Of a stretch of 13,568 nt of DNA, positions 6,330 to 12,637 are shown one piece after another. This DNA comes from DATGCT01 sp964639325 (GTDB taxonomy: Bacteria > Patescibacteriota > Minisyncoccia > UBA6257 > GWB1-50-10), in assembly GCA_964639325.1 (NCBI GenBank), contig CAZXDO010000028.1, forward strand, positions 1 to 13,568, read 5' to 3'. Both the position numbers and the translations under genes were made by a program. The notes below the pieces were generated by a model. That model was not told the origin of the DNA. It did not search any database and saw only the letters and a list, made by a program, of their open reading frames with translations. How positions within the stretch are numbered: position 1 is the stretch's first letter; every line of letters starts with the position of its first letter.

Positions 6330-7280
6330 ATGCTTTCTTTTTCCAAAAAAATAATTATTTTAACTATAATCTTTAATCTTCTTCTAACGGGAGTAGTTTT
6401 TGCTCAAAGCGAGGAGGTGGAAACAAAACGGCAAGAGACAGAAAAAAGTATAAATGAGCTTATTAATGCTAAAGATGAAGACAGCTCTTTTGATATTTCT
6501 TTAAGGATAAAAACTCTTAAATACGCCGTTGATTTAGCTATTGCAGAAGCCAAGGATTTAAAAATAAATCTAATCGCCTTAGAATTAGAAAATGAACAAA
6601 TTAAGAAATGGCGAGAAGAAACAATTGAAGAATTAAACAAGATTATAAAATCTTACGAAGAAAAACTTAATTCTATTAGTGAAAATGAAAACTCTCTCAC
6701 CCTTGAAGAGGTTCGTCAATTAGCTTCTGATTTTCAATCTTGGAGAGAAGAAAATTATCTCCCCCTTCAAGAACAAATACACGATCTTTTTCTAATTAAA
6801 ACCGGGAGTAAGGCTCTTCAAATATCAAACAGACGTGTTGAGAAAATAGGTCACGACTTGGAAACTCTTGAAAAGGCTAATTTTAAAGAATTAAAAAAAC
6901 TATCTACAATGTTTGAAGATGCTAAAGAAATAATTAAAAATTCTGAAGAGGAAAACAAAACAGTCCTAAACCTTTTTATTGAAAAATACACCACACCTGC
7001 AGAAACCGCCACATCAACTACAACTTCCACTATTATTAACGATACCTCTGCCTCTGCTACCGGCACCACTTCCACAGAAAATACTTTTTTAAACAGCTCA
7101 ACCACAACGTCAACACCGGAAATTTTAATACAATCAACAACAACTGAAGGATTAATTACGTCGGATGCAAAACAAAATGAGTCAATACGAGATTTGGTAA
7201 AATCTTCCTGGAATAAGATAAAGGATGCCTATCAAATCTTTATTGAAATGAGCGGTTTTGTGAGGAAATCGCTTCAATAA
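6330..7280 (+). CDS. Secreted coiled-coil protein with Ser/Thr-rich linker, unknown function
   Basis: I do not recognise this 316-residue protein. It has a clear signal peptide: basic MLSFSKK, a hydrophobic core, and a likely cleavage after VFA (residue 25). The region of about 27-219 is Glu/Lys-rich and predicted helical with coiled-coil character. Residues about 220-274 form a low-complexity Thr/Ser/Ala linker of the kind seen in exported wall-spanning proteins. The last 42 residues form a separate helical tail (SIRDLVKSSWNKIKDAYQIF onward). It is the third gene of the sigma unit, 4 nt after the anti-sigma candidate, and ends 16 nt before a strong terminator. It may be the envelope component sensed or controlled by this sigma system; that is an inference from context. 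Confidence 0.8.
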   Translation: MLSFSKKIIILTIIFNLLLTGVVFAQSEEVETKRQETEKSINELINAKDEDSSFDISLRIKTLKYAVDLAIAEAKDLKINLIALELENEQIKKWREETIEELNKIIKSYEEKLNSISENENSLTLEEVRQLASDFQSWREENYLPLQEQIHDLFLIKTGSKALQISNRRVEKIGHDLETLEKANFKELKKLSTMFEDAKEIIKNSEEENKTVLNLFIEKYTTPAETATSTTTSTIINDTSASATGTTSTENTFLNSSTTTSTPEILIQSTTTEGLITSDAKQNESIRDLVKSSWNKIKDAYQIFIEMSGFVRKSLQ

Positions 7281-7296
7281 AAATAAAAGGTCGCAG

Positions 7297-7336
7297 AAAA
7301 AGCCCCATCCCGAGGGTTCTCGGGATGGGGCTTTTT
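7297..7336. terminator. Strong bidirectional terminator between convergent operons
   Basis: A perfect 18-bp stem (7297-7314 with 7319-7336) has a 4-nt loop GGTT, a GC-rich core (GCCCCATCCCGAG) and A/T tracts on both sides. Intrinsic termination is expected on both strands, ending the sigma operon from the left and the HU gene from the right. Confidence 0.95.
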
Positions 7337-7375
7337 ATTTTTCTTATCTTTTCCAGTTAAATACTGGTGTTAAGA

Positions 7376-7651
7376 TTATTTAACAGCTTCTTTCAATCCT
7401 TTTCCGGCTGAAAACTTAGGTACGGTCGTGGCTGGAATCTGAAGCTTTTCACCGGTCTGAGGGTTAACACCCATGCGAGCTGCTCTTTTAGAAACTCGAA
7501 AAGTTCCAAAACCTGTTACACCAACTTCTTCGCCTTTAGCTAAGGTCTTGGTAATAATGCTAAAAACAGCATCTACTGCGTCCTCAGCTTGTTTCTTGCT
7601 CTCAAAATCTACAACATTTCGAACTTCTTCAATTAAATCACCTTTTTTCAT
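7376..7651 (-). CDS. HU-family DNA-binding protein
   Basis: HU dimers bind and bend DNA with little sequence specificity and help compact the nucleoid. The 91-residue length is typical. It begins MKKGDLIEEV, has the central GEEVGVTGFGTFRV strands, and its flexible arm contains GVNPQTGEKLQIPA, including the conserved proline that intercalates between bases. It ends FSAGKGLKEAVK. It probably forms its own transcription unit, with an extended -10 promoter candidate about 80 nt upstream and the strong bidirectional terminator 40 nt downstream. IHF is less likely because there is a single copy of standard HU length. Confidence 0.95.
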   Translation of the reverse strand: MKKGDLIEEVRNVVDFESKKQAEDAVDAVFSIITKTLAKGEEVGVTGFGTFRVSKRAARMGVNPQTGEKLQIPATTVPKFSAGKGLKEAVK

Positions 7652-7676
7652 AAATAATATTCACTATTCCTTAATC

Positions 7677-7693
7677 GCAAATTTATAATTTGC
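7677..7693. repeat. Short inverted repeat in the HU leader
   Basis: GCAAATT (7677-7683) and AATTTGC (7687-7693) form a 7-bp inverted repeat around a 3-nt spacer, 26 nt before the HU start. It could be an operator or a small leader hairpin; its AT content makes chance occurrence possible. Confidence 0.35.
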
Positions 7694-7726
7694 TTTCTCT
7701 TGTTCGACCTTTAAAGAACTCTTATA

Positions 7727-7753
7727 AACCCATTATAACACATATAATGGGTT
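7727..7753. repeat. Perfect 11-bp inverted repeat between rny and HU
   Basis: AACCCATTATA (7727-7737) pairs with TATAATGGGTT (7743-7753) around a 5-nt loop. It starts 11 nt past the rny stop, so it may terminate or protect the 3' end of rny mRNA, although no proper T-run follows on the minus strand. The same bases hold the HU promoter candidate. Confidence 0.7.
7732..7740 (-). promoter_or_regulatory. Extended -10 promoter candidate for HU
   Basis: Read on the minus strand, TGTTATAAT (7740-7732) is a consensus extended -10 element. The best -35, TTGTAA (7762-7757), is 19 nt away, but an extended -10 depends less on it. The HU leader would be about 74 nt. Confidence 0.5.
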
Positions 7754-7764
7754 ATTTTACAAGT

Positions 7765-9297
7765 CTAACGCGCATATTCTACAGCTTTTACCTCTCTAAT
7801 CAATGTTACTTTTATTTCCCCGGGATACTGCAAATCAGATTTAAGTTTGTTGGCAATTTTCTTAGCTAATTGAAGAGCGCCAAAATCATCAACCTTTTCA
7901 GGTACGACAAACACTCTTACTTCCCTACCCGCAGAAACAGCATAAACCTTGTTAACACCCTCAAAACCCTTAACTATCTTTTCCATCTCTTCTAATCTCT
8001 TCAAATACTTTTCAATGGTATCTCTTCGAGCTCCCGGACGAGCCGCTGAAATAGCATCAGCTGCAGCTACAATATACGATTCCGGAGAAGAAAATGGATA
8101 TTCTTCATGATGAGATTCCATAGCTTTAATCACTCTTTCATCTACTCCATATTTCTTTAAAAGTTTTCTTCCAAGATCCACATGAGTACCTTCCACATCA
8201 TGGTCAATAGCTTTTCCAATATCGTGAACCAAAGCTGCTTTCTTGGTTAACTCAACATCCAAGCCGAGTTCACTGGCAATCATTCCGGCAATATGAGCCA
8301 TTTCTACAGAATGTTCTAATACATTTTGGCCATAACTAGTTCGATACTTTAATTTACCCAAAACAGGGATTATTTCTTTAGGTAAATCAAGAATACCCAC
8401 GTCATAAACTGCTTCTTCTCCGGCTTTCTGTATATGCCCATCAAGCTCTTCTCTTGCCTCCTCTATCTTTTCCTCAATTTTAGCCGGTTGTATTCTTCCG
8501 TCTTCAATTAATTTCTCTAAGGCCATTTTTGCTAATTCCCTCCTTAAAGGATCAAAAGAAGAAAGAATAATACTTTCTGGAGCTTCATCAACGATAAGCT
8601 CCACACCTGTTAAACGCTCAAAAGTACGTATATTTCTCCCCTCCCTGCCAATTATTTTTCCTTTCATCTCCTCTTCAGGAAGAGGTACTACGCTTGTCGT
8701 AATATCGCCAATATAATCACGTGAATACCGCTGAATGGCTGAGGTAACAATCTCTCTCCCTTTTTTCTCAATTTCTTCTTTCTTTTCTCTTTCCATATCT
8801 AAAATCCTCCTGGAAATATCTTCCTTGGATTCTTTTTCAATCTCTTCAAAAAGTTTTTCTTTTGCTTCTTCCTTGCTAAGACCGGCTATTGATTCTAACC
8901 TTTGAATTTGCTCTTCTCCTATTTTCTCAATTTCTTCTTTCTTTCTATCAACCTCCTCTAAACGGTTTCTATACTCTTCTGCTTCTTCGTTAATTTTTTC
9001 CTTTTCCTTGTCTAAATTGTCCTCTTTTCTGAGAATTCTCTCTTCCTGCCGTCTAAGCTCCTTTTTTCTTTCCTTTTCTTCTTCTTGAGAGTTAGAAAGA
9101 ATTGTCGCAGCTTTTTCTTTAGCTTCAAGAATTATCTCTTTAGCCTTAGATTTGGCCTCATCAAATTCTTTCTTTAACCTATCCTCTAAAGCATCCTGCC
9201 TTAAGACGCCATACCAGCGCCGGATAAAATATCCTCCTAATCCCCCTATAACAATGGCGATAAGCACCGCCACCCAGGGGTTTATTCCTAATATCAT
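7765..9297 (-). CDS. rny: Ribonuclease Y
   Basis: RNase Y is a membrane-anchored endoribonuclease that starts mRNA decay in many bacteria lacking RNase E. The 510-residue protein has the full family layout. An N-terminal transmembrane helix (about 8-26) is followed by a long Glu/Lys-rich coiled coil (about 32-185). A KH RNA-binding domain follows (about 205-270), with GxxG loop KIIGREGRNI (G217 to G220). The HD phosphohydrolase domain (about 325-420) has metal-binding H358-D359 in ALVHDIGKAIDHD. It ends with the conserved PGEIKVTLIRE strand. Length matches the family (about 520). The stop is TAG. I see no convincing promoter in its upstream region, which is shared divergently with gpmI. Confidence 0.97.
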   Translation of the reverse strand: MILGINPWVAVLIAIVIGGLGGYFIRRWYGVLRQDALEDRLKKEFDEAKSKAKEIILEAKEKAATILSNSQEEEKERKKELRRQEERILRKEDNLDKEKEKINEEAEEYRNRLEEVDRKKEEIEKIGEEQIQRLESIAGLSKEEAKEKLFEEIEKESKEDISRRILDMEREKKEEIEKKGREIVTSAIQRYSRDYIGDITTSVVPLPEEEMKGKIIGREGRNIRTFERLTGVELIVDEAPESIILSSFDPLRRELAKMALEKLIEDGRIQPAKIEEKIEEAREELDGHIQKAGEEAVYDVGILDLPKEIIPVLGKLKYRTSYGQNVLEHSVEMAHIAGMIASELGLDVELTKKAALVHDIGKAIDHDVEGTHVDLGRKLLKKYGVDERVIKAMESHHEEYPFSSPESYIVAAADAISAARPGARRDTIEKYLKRLEEMEKIVKGFEGVNKVYAVSAGREVRVFVVPEKVDDFGALQLAKKIANKLKSDLQYPGEIKVTLIREVKAVEYAR

Positions 9298-9528
9298 AGT
9301 TTAAATTTCTAAAATTATTTTGTTGAATCGACATTTTTGTCATAAAACGCAAAATTATTGTTACATACTTTGCTTACACCAAGGAAGGTAAGGAAATATT
9401 GAAATAAAATTTCTATATTTTCCGAACCAACGCAGGGGCAAACTACGTTTATACTTAAATATTATCCGACTTTATAACACCTGTCAAAAGAGATACAATA
9501 ATAGAAAACACCCACTAAACCTACCAAA
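9298..9528. other. Non-coding upstream region shared by rny and gpmI
   Basis: This is the left part of a 327-bp gap between two divergent genes. It is AT-rich, and I see no credible protein-coding frame and no RNA gene. It holds the weak gpmI promoter candidate and an imperfect AT-rich hairpin (9392-9423). A clear rny promoter could not be identified. Confidence 0.5.
9471..9499 (+). promoter_or_regulatory. Promoter candidate for gpmI
   Basis: TTTATA (9471-9476) and TACAAT (9494-9499) are separated by 17 nt. If used, the gpmI leader would be about 119 nt and would include hairpin repeat copy 2. The -35 match is weak. Confidence 0.35.
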
Positions 9529-9568
9529 GTTATCCACAAACTTGGGGGTGTCGGGAACCCCCAAGTTG
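9529..9568 (+). repeat. DnaA-box hairpin repeat, copy 2
   Basis: The DnaA box TTATCCACA is at 9530-9538. A perfect 11-bp hairpin follows (9539-9549 with 9557-9567) with the same GTCGGGA loop. The box abuts the hairpin two bases more closely than in copies 1 and 3. It lies in a divergent intergenic region 57 nt before the gpmI ATG, where a plain terminator is not expected, and has no close T-run. Confidence 0.9.
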
Positions 9569-9571
9569 AAA

Positions 9572-9609
9572 GTTTAGATTGCAGTTGAGAGTTTGAGTTG
9601 CGGTTTAAG
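9572..9609 (+). repeat. Imperfect 19-bp tandem duplication before gpmI
   Basis: Two adjoining units, GTTTAGATTGCAGTTGAGA (9572-9590) and GTTTGAGTTGCGGTTTAAG (9591-9609), share GTTT, a TTGC core and a following GTT. It lies between hairpin copy 2 and the gpmI start. It may be a degraded tandem repeat or chance similarity. Confidence 0.3.
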
Positions 9610-9624
9610 TTTAAAAACAAAAAT

Positions 9625-11166
9625 ATGAAAAAAACAGTAATACTATGTATAGTTGACGGTTGGGGTATCGGAAAAAAAGATGAATCAAATCCCATTTATA
9701 TTTCCAACCTTCCTGTTATTGATCATATAGAAAAAAATTTTCCAGCCGGTGCTCTGAAATCAGACGGCCTTTCAATAGGGCTTCCTTGGGGCGAGGCTGG
9801 TAATAGTGAAGTCGGCCATCTTACTTTAGGCTCCGGCCGAGTTTTATACCAACATTATCTCAAAATTCTAAACTCCATAAAGTCGGGAGATTTTTTTGAA
9901 AAACCAAAACTGAAAAAAGCTTTTCAACACGCAAAGGATAACAATTCTGCTGTTCATCTTATCGGCCTCCTCACAAAAGGCCAAGTCCATTCTGCAACAG
10001 AACATCTCAACGCCTTAATTGAAATGGCCAAAAAGGAAAATACCCGCCAGCTCTATCTTCACCTCTTCACCGACGGAAGAGACTCCCCTCCTTATTCAGC
10101 AGAAGAACTTTTCGAAGAATTAAAAGAAAAAATAAAAAAAGAAGGTTTAGGAAAAATATCTTCAATAGCAGGTAGATATTACGGTATGGATAGAGATAAA
10201 AATTGGAAACTAACCAAACAAACTTACCAAATGTTAGTTGAAGCTAATGCTCCTAAAAAAAATATTAAAAAAGCTATTCAAGACACTTATACAAAAAATC
10301 TAACTGATGAATATCTAGAACCAACTATAATAGAAGCTCACCCCATTAAAAACAATGACTCAATTATCTTTTTTAATTTCAGAGAAGACCGGATGAGACA
10401 AATTACTCAATCTTTTGCTGACCCTAATTTCAATAAATTTGAGACAAAGAATCTAGAAAATATTCACATTACTACCATGACCCAATATTACAACGAGTTT
10501 CCCGAGGATTATGTGGTCTTTAAAAATGAAATAGTTAAAAATACATTAGGGGAAGTTGTTTCAAAAAATGACAAAATTCAATTAAGAATAGCTGAAACTC
10601 AAAAATATGCTCATGTAACCTATTTCTTTAATGGTCTCCATGAAAAACCTTTTCCTAATGAATACAGGATTTTAATCCCCTCAGAATCGGCGGATCATCC
10701 TGATAGACACCCTCAAATGAGAGCCGAAGAAATAACTAACCGAACTTTAATTTCAATTAATAACAACGAATTTGATTTTATTCTTCTTAATTACGCTAAC
10801 CCAGACATCATCGGACATACCGGAAATTATAATGCTGCTGTTGAAGCGGTAAAATTTATTGATGAACAACTAGGTCTACTCGCTAAGGCTGCTCTTAATC
10901 AAAACAATATTCTTTTAGTAACTTCTGATCATGGCAACGTTGAAACCATATTTGACTTAAAAACCGGGCAACCCCGGACTGAACACGAAGCAAACCCCGT
11001 TCCTTTTTATATAATTGGAAATGAATTTCAAAAAAAAGAATCCTCTAAACCGGGTCCTCTCCCGAAAATAGGAATGCTTCCTGATGTTGCTCCTACCGTC
11101 CTTGAATTAATGAATATACCAATACCGGACGAAATGACCGGAAAGTCCCTCCTAGACATCATCTAA
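9625..11166 (+). CDS. gpmI: 2,3-bisphosphoglycerate-independent phosphoglycerate mutase
   Basis: This cytoplasmic, metal-dependent glycolytic enzyme interconverts 3- and 2-phosphoglycerate. Of 513 residues (family about 510), the N-terminus has VDGWG (D11) and the phospho-acceptor serine S61 in GNSEVGHLTLGSGR. The central substrate-binding domain has GRYYGMDRDKNW and FNFREDRMRQ. The C-terminal metal-binding part has NYANPDIIGHTGNY, TSDHGNVE (D435, H436) and EHEANPVP (H454), and it ends APTVLELMNIP then MTGKSLL. The ATG at 9625 is chosen because MKKTVILCIVDGWG is the conserved beginning; the frame is open back to a TTG at 9598, but that adds nine non-conserved residues. The gene stands alone, with DnaA-box hairpin repeats on both sides. 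Confidence 0.97.
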   Translation: MKKTVILCIVDGWGIGKKDESNPIYISNLPVIDHIEKNFPAGALKSDGLSIGLPWGEAGNSEVGHLTLGSGRVLYQHYLKILNSIKSGDFFEKPKLKKAFQHAKDNNSAVHLIGLLTKGQVHSATEHLNALIEMAKKENTRQLYLHLFTDGRDSPPYSAEELFEELKEKIKKEGLGKISSIAGRYYGMDRDKNWKLTKQTYQMLVEANAPKKNIKKAIQDTYTKNLTDEYLEPTIIEAHPIKNNDSIIFFNFREDRMRQITQSFADPNFNKFETKNLENIHITTMTQYYNEFPEDYVVFKNEIVKNTLGEVVSKNDKIQLRIAETQKYAHVTYFFNGLHEKPFPNEYRILIPSESADHPDRHPQMRAEEITNRTLISINNNEFDFILLNYANPDIIGHTGNYNAAVEAVKFIDEQLGLLAKAALNQNNILLVTSDHGNVETIFDLKTGQPRTEHEANPVPFYIIGNEFQKKESSKPGPLPKIGMLPDVAPTVLELMNIPIPDEMTGKSLLDII

Positions 11167-11173
11167 AATTTAA

Positions 11174-11214
11174 GTTATCCACAACAACTTGGGGGTGTCG
11201 GGAACCCCCAAGTT
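11174..11214 (+). repeat. DnaA-box hairpin repeat, copy 3
   Basis: The DnaA box is at 11175-11183. A perfect 11-bp hairpin (11186-11196 with 11204-11214) has loop GTCGGGA. It starts 8 nt after the gpmI stop, between gpmI and a convergent small gene. On the plus strand a T-run comes 6 nt after the stem, so it could act as a modest gpmI terminator. Spacing between box and hairpin is the same as in copy 1. Confidence 0.9.
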
Positions 11215-11225
11215 AATAATTTTTC

Positions 11226-11399
11226 TTAATTAGGTAAAGTATCTCTTGTAGATGTTGCGGTTTCTTCGTTGGATCCAACTTCTTCCTCGTCAGGTACAAA
11301 AAGCATTGGCATATAAGCTAAAACAAGCATTAAAGCCATAAAAATAATAACTATCGCCACTCCCCAACTTTTAATTTTTTCTTTTTTTCTTCTTTTCAT
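11226..11399 (-). CDS. 57-residue single-span membrane protein, unknown function
   Basis: This small frame has ATG at 11399-11397 and TAA at 11228-11226. The product begins with a very basic segment (MKRRKKEKIKSWG), followed by one hydrophobic helix (about residues 13-35) and an acidic, Thr-rich tail ending RDTLPN. The positive-inside rule puts the basic end in the cytoplasm. It starts 3 nt after the stop of the exonuclease gene, so it is most likely the last gene of that operon. Spacing, charge pattern and intact frame support a real gene. I cannot assign a function; a nuclease anchor or partner is only a guess. Confidence 0.7.
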   Translation of the reverse strand: MKRRKKEKIKSWGVAIVIIFMALMLVLAYMPMLFVPDEEEVGSNEETATSTRDTLPN

Positions 11400-11402
11400 T
11401 TT

Positions 11403-11969
11403 TTACATAAGAGAACCCTGAGAGGTTTCTGGTTCTTCATATTTAATTTCAACCTTATCCATATCCGGTAATCCTTTTTTAGGAACCCAAAGATGGCCGC
11501 GATTTAAAATTAAATCAAAAACACCTTTAGTTACCTTCACGTCTTGAATACAATACTTTTTTAAATCCTCAATATCCCCTCGCTCATACATTTTAACTGC
11601 CTCTAATCCATTACTACTCTTTCCCTCCCCCAAGTTAGCCTCTGCTAAAGGACCTAAACCTATTCTTCGTCCCAATTTGCTATATATTTCTTCAAAAATA
11701 TCAAAATGAGGCACTGCTGAAAGCTTAAAATTATAATACTTTTCCAAAACGGGAACATCAAAACGCTTACTGGAAAAACCAATCAAAGGACTTGCCTGTT
11801 GAAGAATTAATCCAAGCTTATCCATCTCATGTTCCTCAAAAACTTGATATTCCCCTGTTTCGTAAGAATATATTGCCACAACTGAAACCTCCAAAATATC
11901 AAGATTATTTTTTCCTCCAATACTTTGGAAAGCGTCTTTTGTTTCTATGTCAAAAACAATTTTATTCAT
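11403..11969 (-). CDS. DEDDy-type 3'-5' exonuclease, RNase H-like (YprB/PF13482-like)
   Basis: This 188-residue protein has the DnaQ-like exonuclease fold. Exo I is FDIET (D7, E9), Exo II is IGFSSKRFDVPVL (D71) and Exo III is YCIQDVKVT (Y139, D143), which makes it DEDDy. The fold ends near residue 155, followed by a short charged tail, with no helicase or polymerase domain attached, so it resembles the stand-alone YprB-like RNase H-fold family. Whether it degrades DNA or RNA cannot be read from the sequence. It lies 12 nt after the YkuK-like gene and 3 nt before the small membrane protein. No Shine-Dalgarno precedes the ATG. Confidence 0.85.
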   Translation of the reverse strand: MNKIVFDIETKDAFQSIGGKNNLDILEVSVVAIYSYETGEYQVFEEHEMDKLGLILQQASPLIGFSSKRFDVPVLEKYYNFKLSAVPHFDIFEEIYSKLGRRIGLGPLAEANLGEGKSSNGLEAVKMYERGDIEDLKKYCIQDVKVTKGVFDLILNRGHLWVPKKGLPDMDKVEIKYEEPETSQGSLM

Positions 11970-11981
11970 ATTAAATTAAAG

Positions 11982-12467
11982 TTAACAATATCTATCAGCC
12001 ACCGAACTAGCTGCAAAACTTTCGGGTTTTGTTTTTGGTTCAAAATCGTTAGCTCTGATCATACCGGTAACTTCCTGAATTAAAATATTAGTCGGACCAT
12101 TATCCCCTACATCGGCATGTATTTCAAAATCCCATCTAGCACCTTGAAGAGCTTCTTGCAAATTTTTCAAAACTCCTTGAGCAATTTCCAAAGAAATCAC
12201 CACCTCATGAATTATCCTATCCCTCATGGTAAAAAACTTTTCGCCCCTGATTCTTCTCCAAAAATACCTTCCCCCATTACCCACACGGTGAACAACTATC
12301 GCCGTTACAAAATCAGCATCATTTCCACCAATCATCTCAGAATCAGTTCCAATAATAACTTTATACCCATAATTAGGACATTGCTTCATATAAGAAGCTA
12401 TTTCTTTAATAACTTCTCCTGAGTCCATATCTTTTCCGTATGAATCTTTAAATAAATATTCTTTCAT
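11982..12467 (-). CDS. YkuK-like RNase H-fold protein (DUF458)
   Basis: The 161-residue length and motifs match the DUF458/YkuK family, which is predicted to have an RNase H-like fold but has no established function. Recognisable blocks are VIIGTDSE (D42), the FFTMRDRIIHEV helix (E89), IHADVGDNGPTN (H117, D119, D122) and the C-terminal KPESFAASSVADRYC (D158). The spread of acidic residues fits a two-metal nuclease. It is the first gene of a three-gene minus-strand operon with a DEDDy exonuclease and a small membrane protein. Its promoter candidate would give an almost leaderless mRNA. Confidence 0.88.
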   Translation of the reverse strand: MKEYLFKDSYGKDMDSGEVIKEIASYMKQCPNYGYKVIIGTDSEMIGGNDADFVTAIVVHRVGNGGRYFWRRIRGEKFFTMRDRIIHEVVISLEIAQGVLKNLQEALQGARWDFEIHADVGDNGPTNILIQEVTGMIRANDFEPKTKPESFAASSVADRYC

Positions 12468-12475
12468 TTCTTATC

Positions 12476-12504
12476 AATATACATACTTTATCTTCTTATA
12501 TCAA
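12476..12504 (-). promoter_or_regulatory. Promoter of the YkuK-like operon
   Basis: On the minus strand TTGATA (12504-12499) and TATATT (12481-12476) are separated by exactly 17 nt. The predicted start is about 2-3 nt before the ATG at 12467, so the mRNA would be leaderless or nearly so. The -35 immediately follows the T-run of hairpin copy 4. Confidence 0.6.
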
Positions 12505-12513
12505 CAAAAAACC

Positions 12514-12552
12514 AACTTGGGGGTTCCCGACACCCCCAAGTTTGTGGATAAC
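12514..12552 (-). repeat. DnaA-box hairpin repeat, copy 4 (inverted)
   Basis: On the minus strand the DnaA box is at 12551-12543, then a perfect 11-bp hairpin (12542-12532 with 12524-12514) with loop GTCGGGA, then a T-run (12511-12506). In this orientation it looks like an intrinsic terminator for the DUF389 gene, placed just before the promoter of the next operon. An 8-bp inverted repeat, AAAAAACC (12506-12513) with GGTTTTTT (12560-12567), encloses the element. Confidence 0.9.
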
Positions 12553-12577
12553 TTTTTTAGGTTTTTTGAGTTGAGTT

Positions 12578-12616
12578 GGATGTCGGTATCCCCCCGAAGG
12601 GGCGAGCCCGACATCC
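12578..12616. repeat. Second, different GC-rich hairpin downstream of the DUF389 gene
   Basis: The outer stem GGATGTCGG (12578-12586) pairs with CCGACATCC (12608-12616). An internal loop leads to an inner stem that, as minus-strand RNA, is CCCC-UUCG-GGGG with a stable UUCG tetraloop (12591-12602). It lies between the DUF389 stop and copy 4, so the DUF389 transcript would carry two hairpins in series. It shares the TGTCGGG motif with the other repeat family. Confidence 0.8.
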
Positions 12617-12637
12617 CAAAGTTAAGAGTTTTTTTAA

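Noticed and set aside
9392..9423. Imperfect hairpin in the rny-gpmI gap as a regulatory RNA element
   Set aside because: The pairing is only about 5 bp in the core and otherwise A/T with bulges; expected by chance in AT-rich DNA.
9500..9624. Riboswitch in the gpmI leader
   Set aside because: Apart from hairpin copy 2 there is no multi-helix structure or known aptamer core.
9462..9695. Minus-strand open frame across the gpmI start
   Set aside because: It overlaps the conserved gpmI N-terminus, hairpin copy 2 and the gpmI promoter candidate, and shows no recognisable protein features.
88..12552. The DnaA boxes as a replication origin inside this window
   Set aside because: The boxes are single and far apart rather than clustered. 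No AT-rich unwinding element adjoins a cluster, and dnaA, dnaN, gyrB and rpmH are not present.
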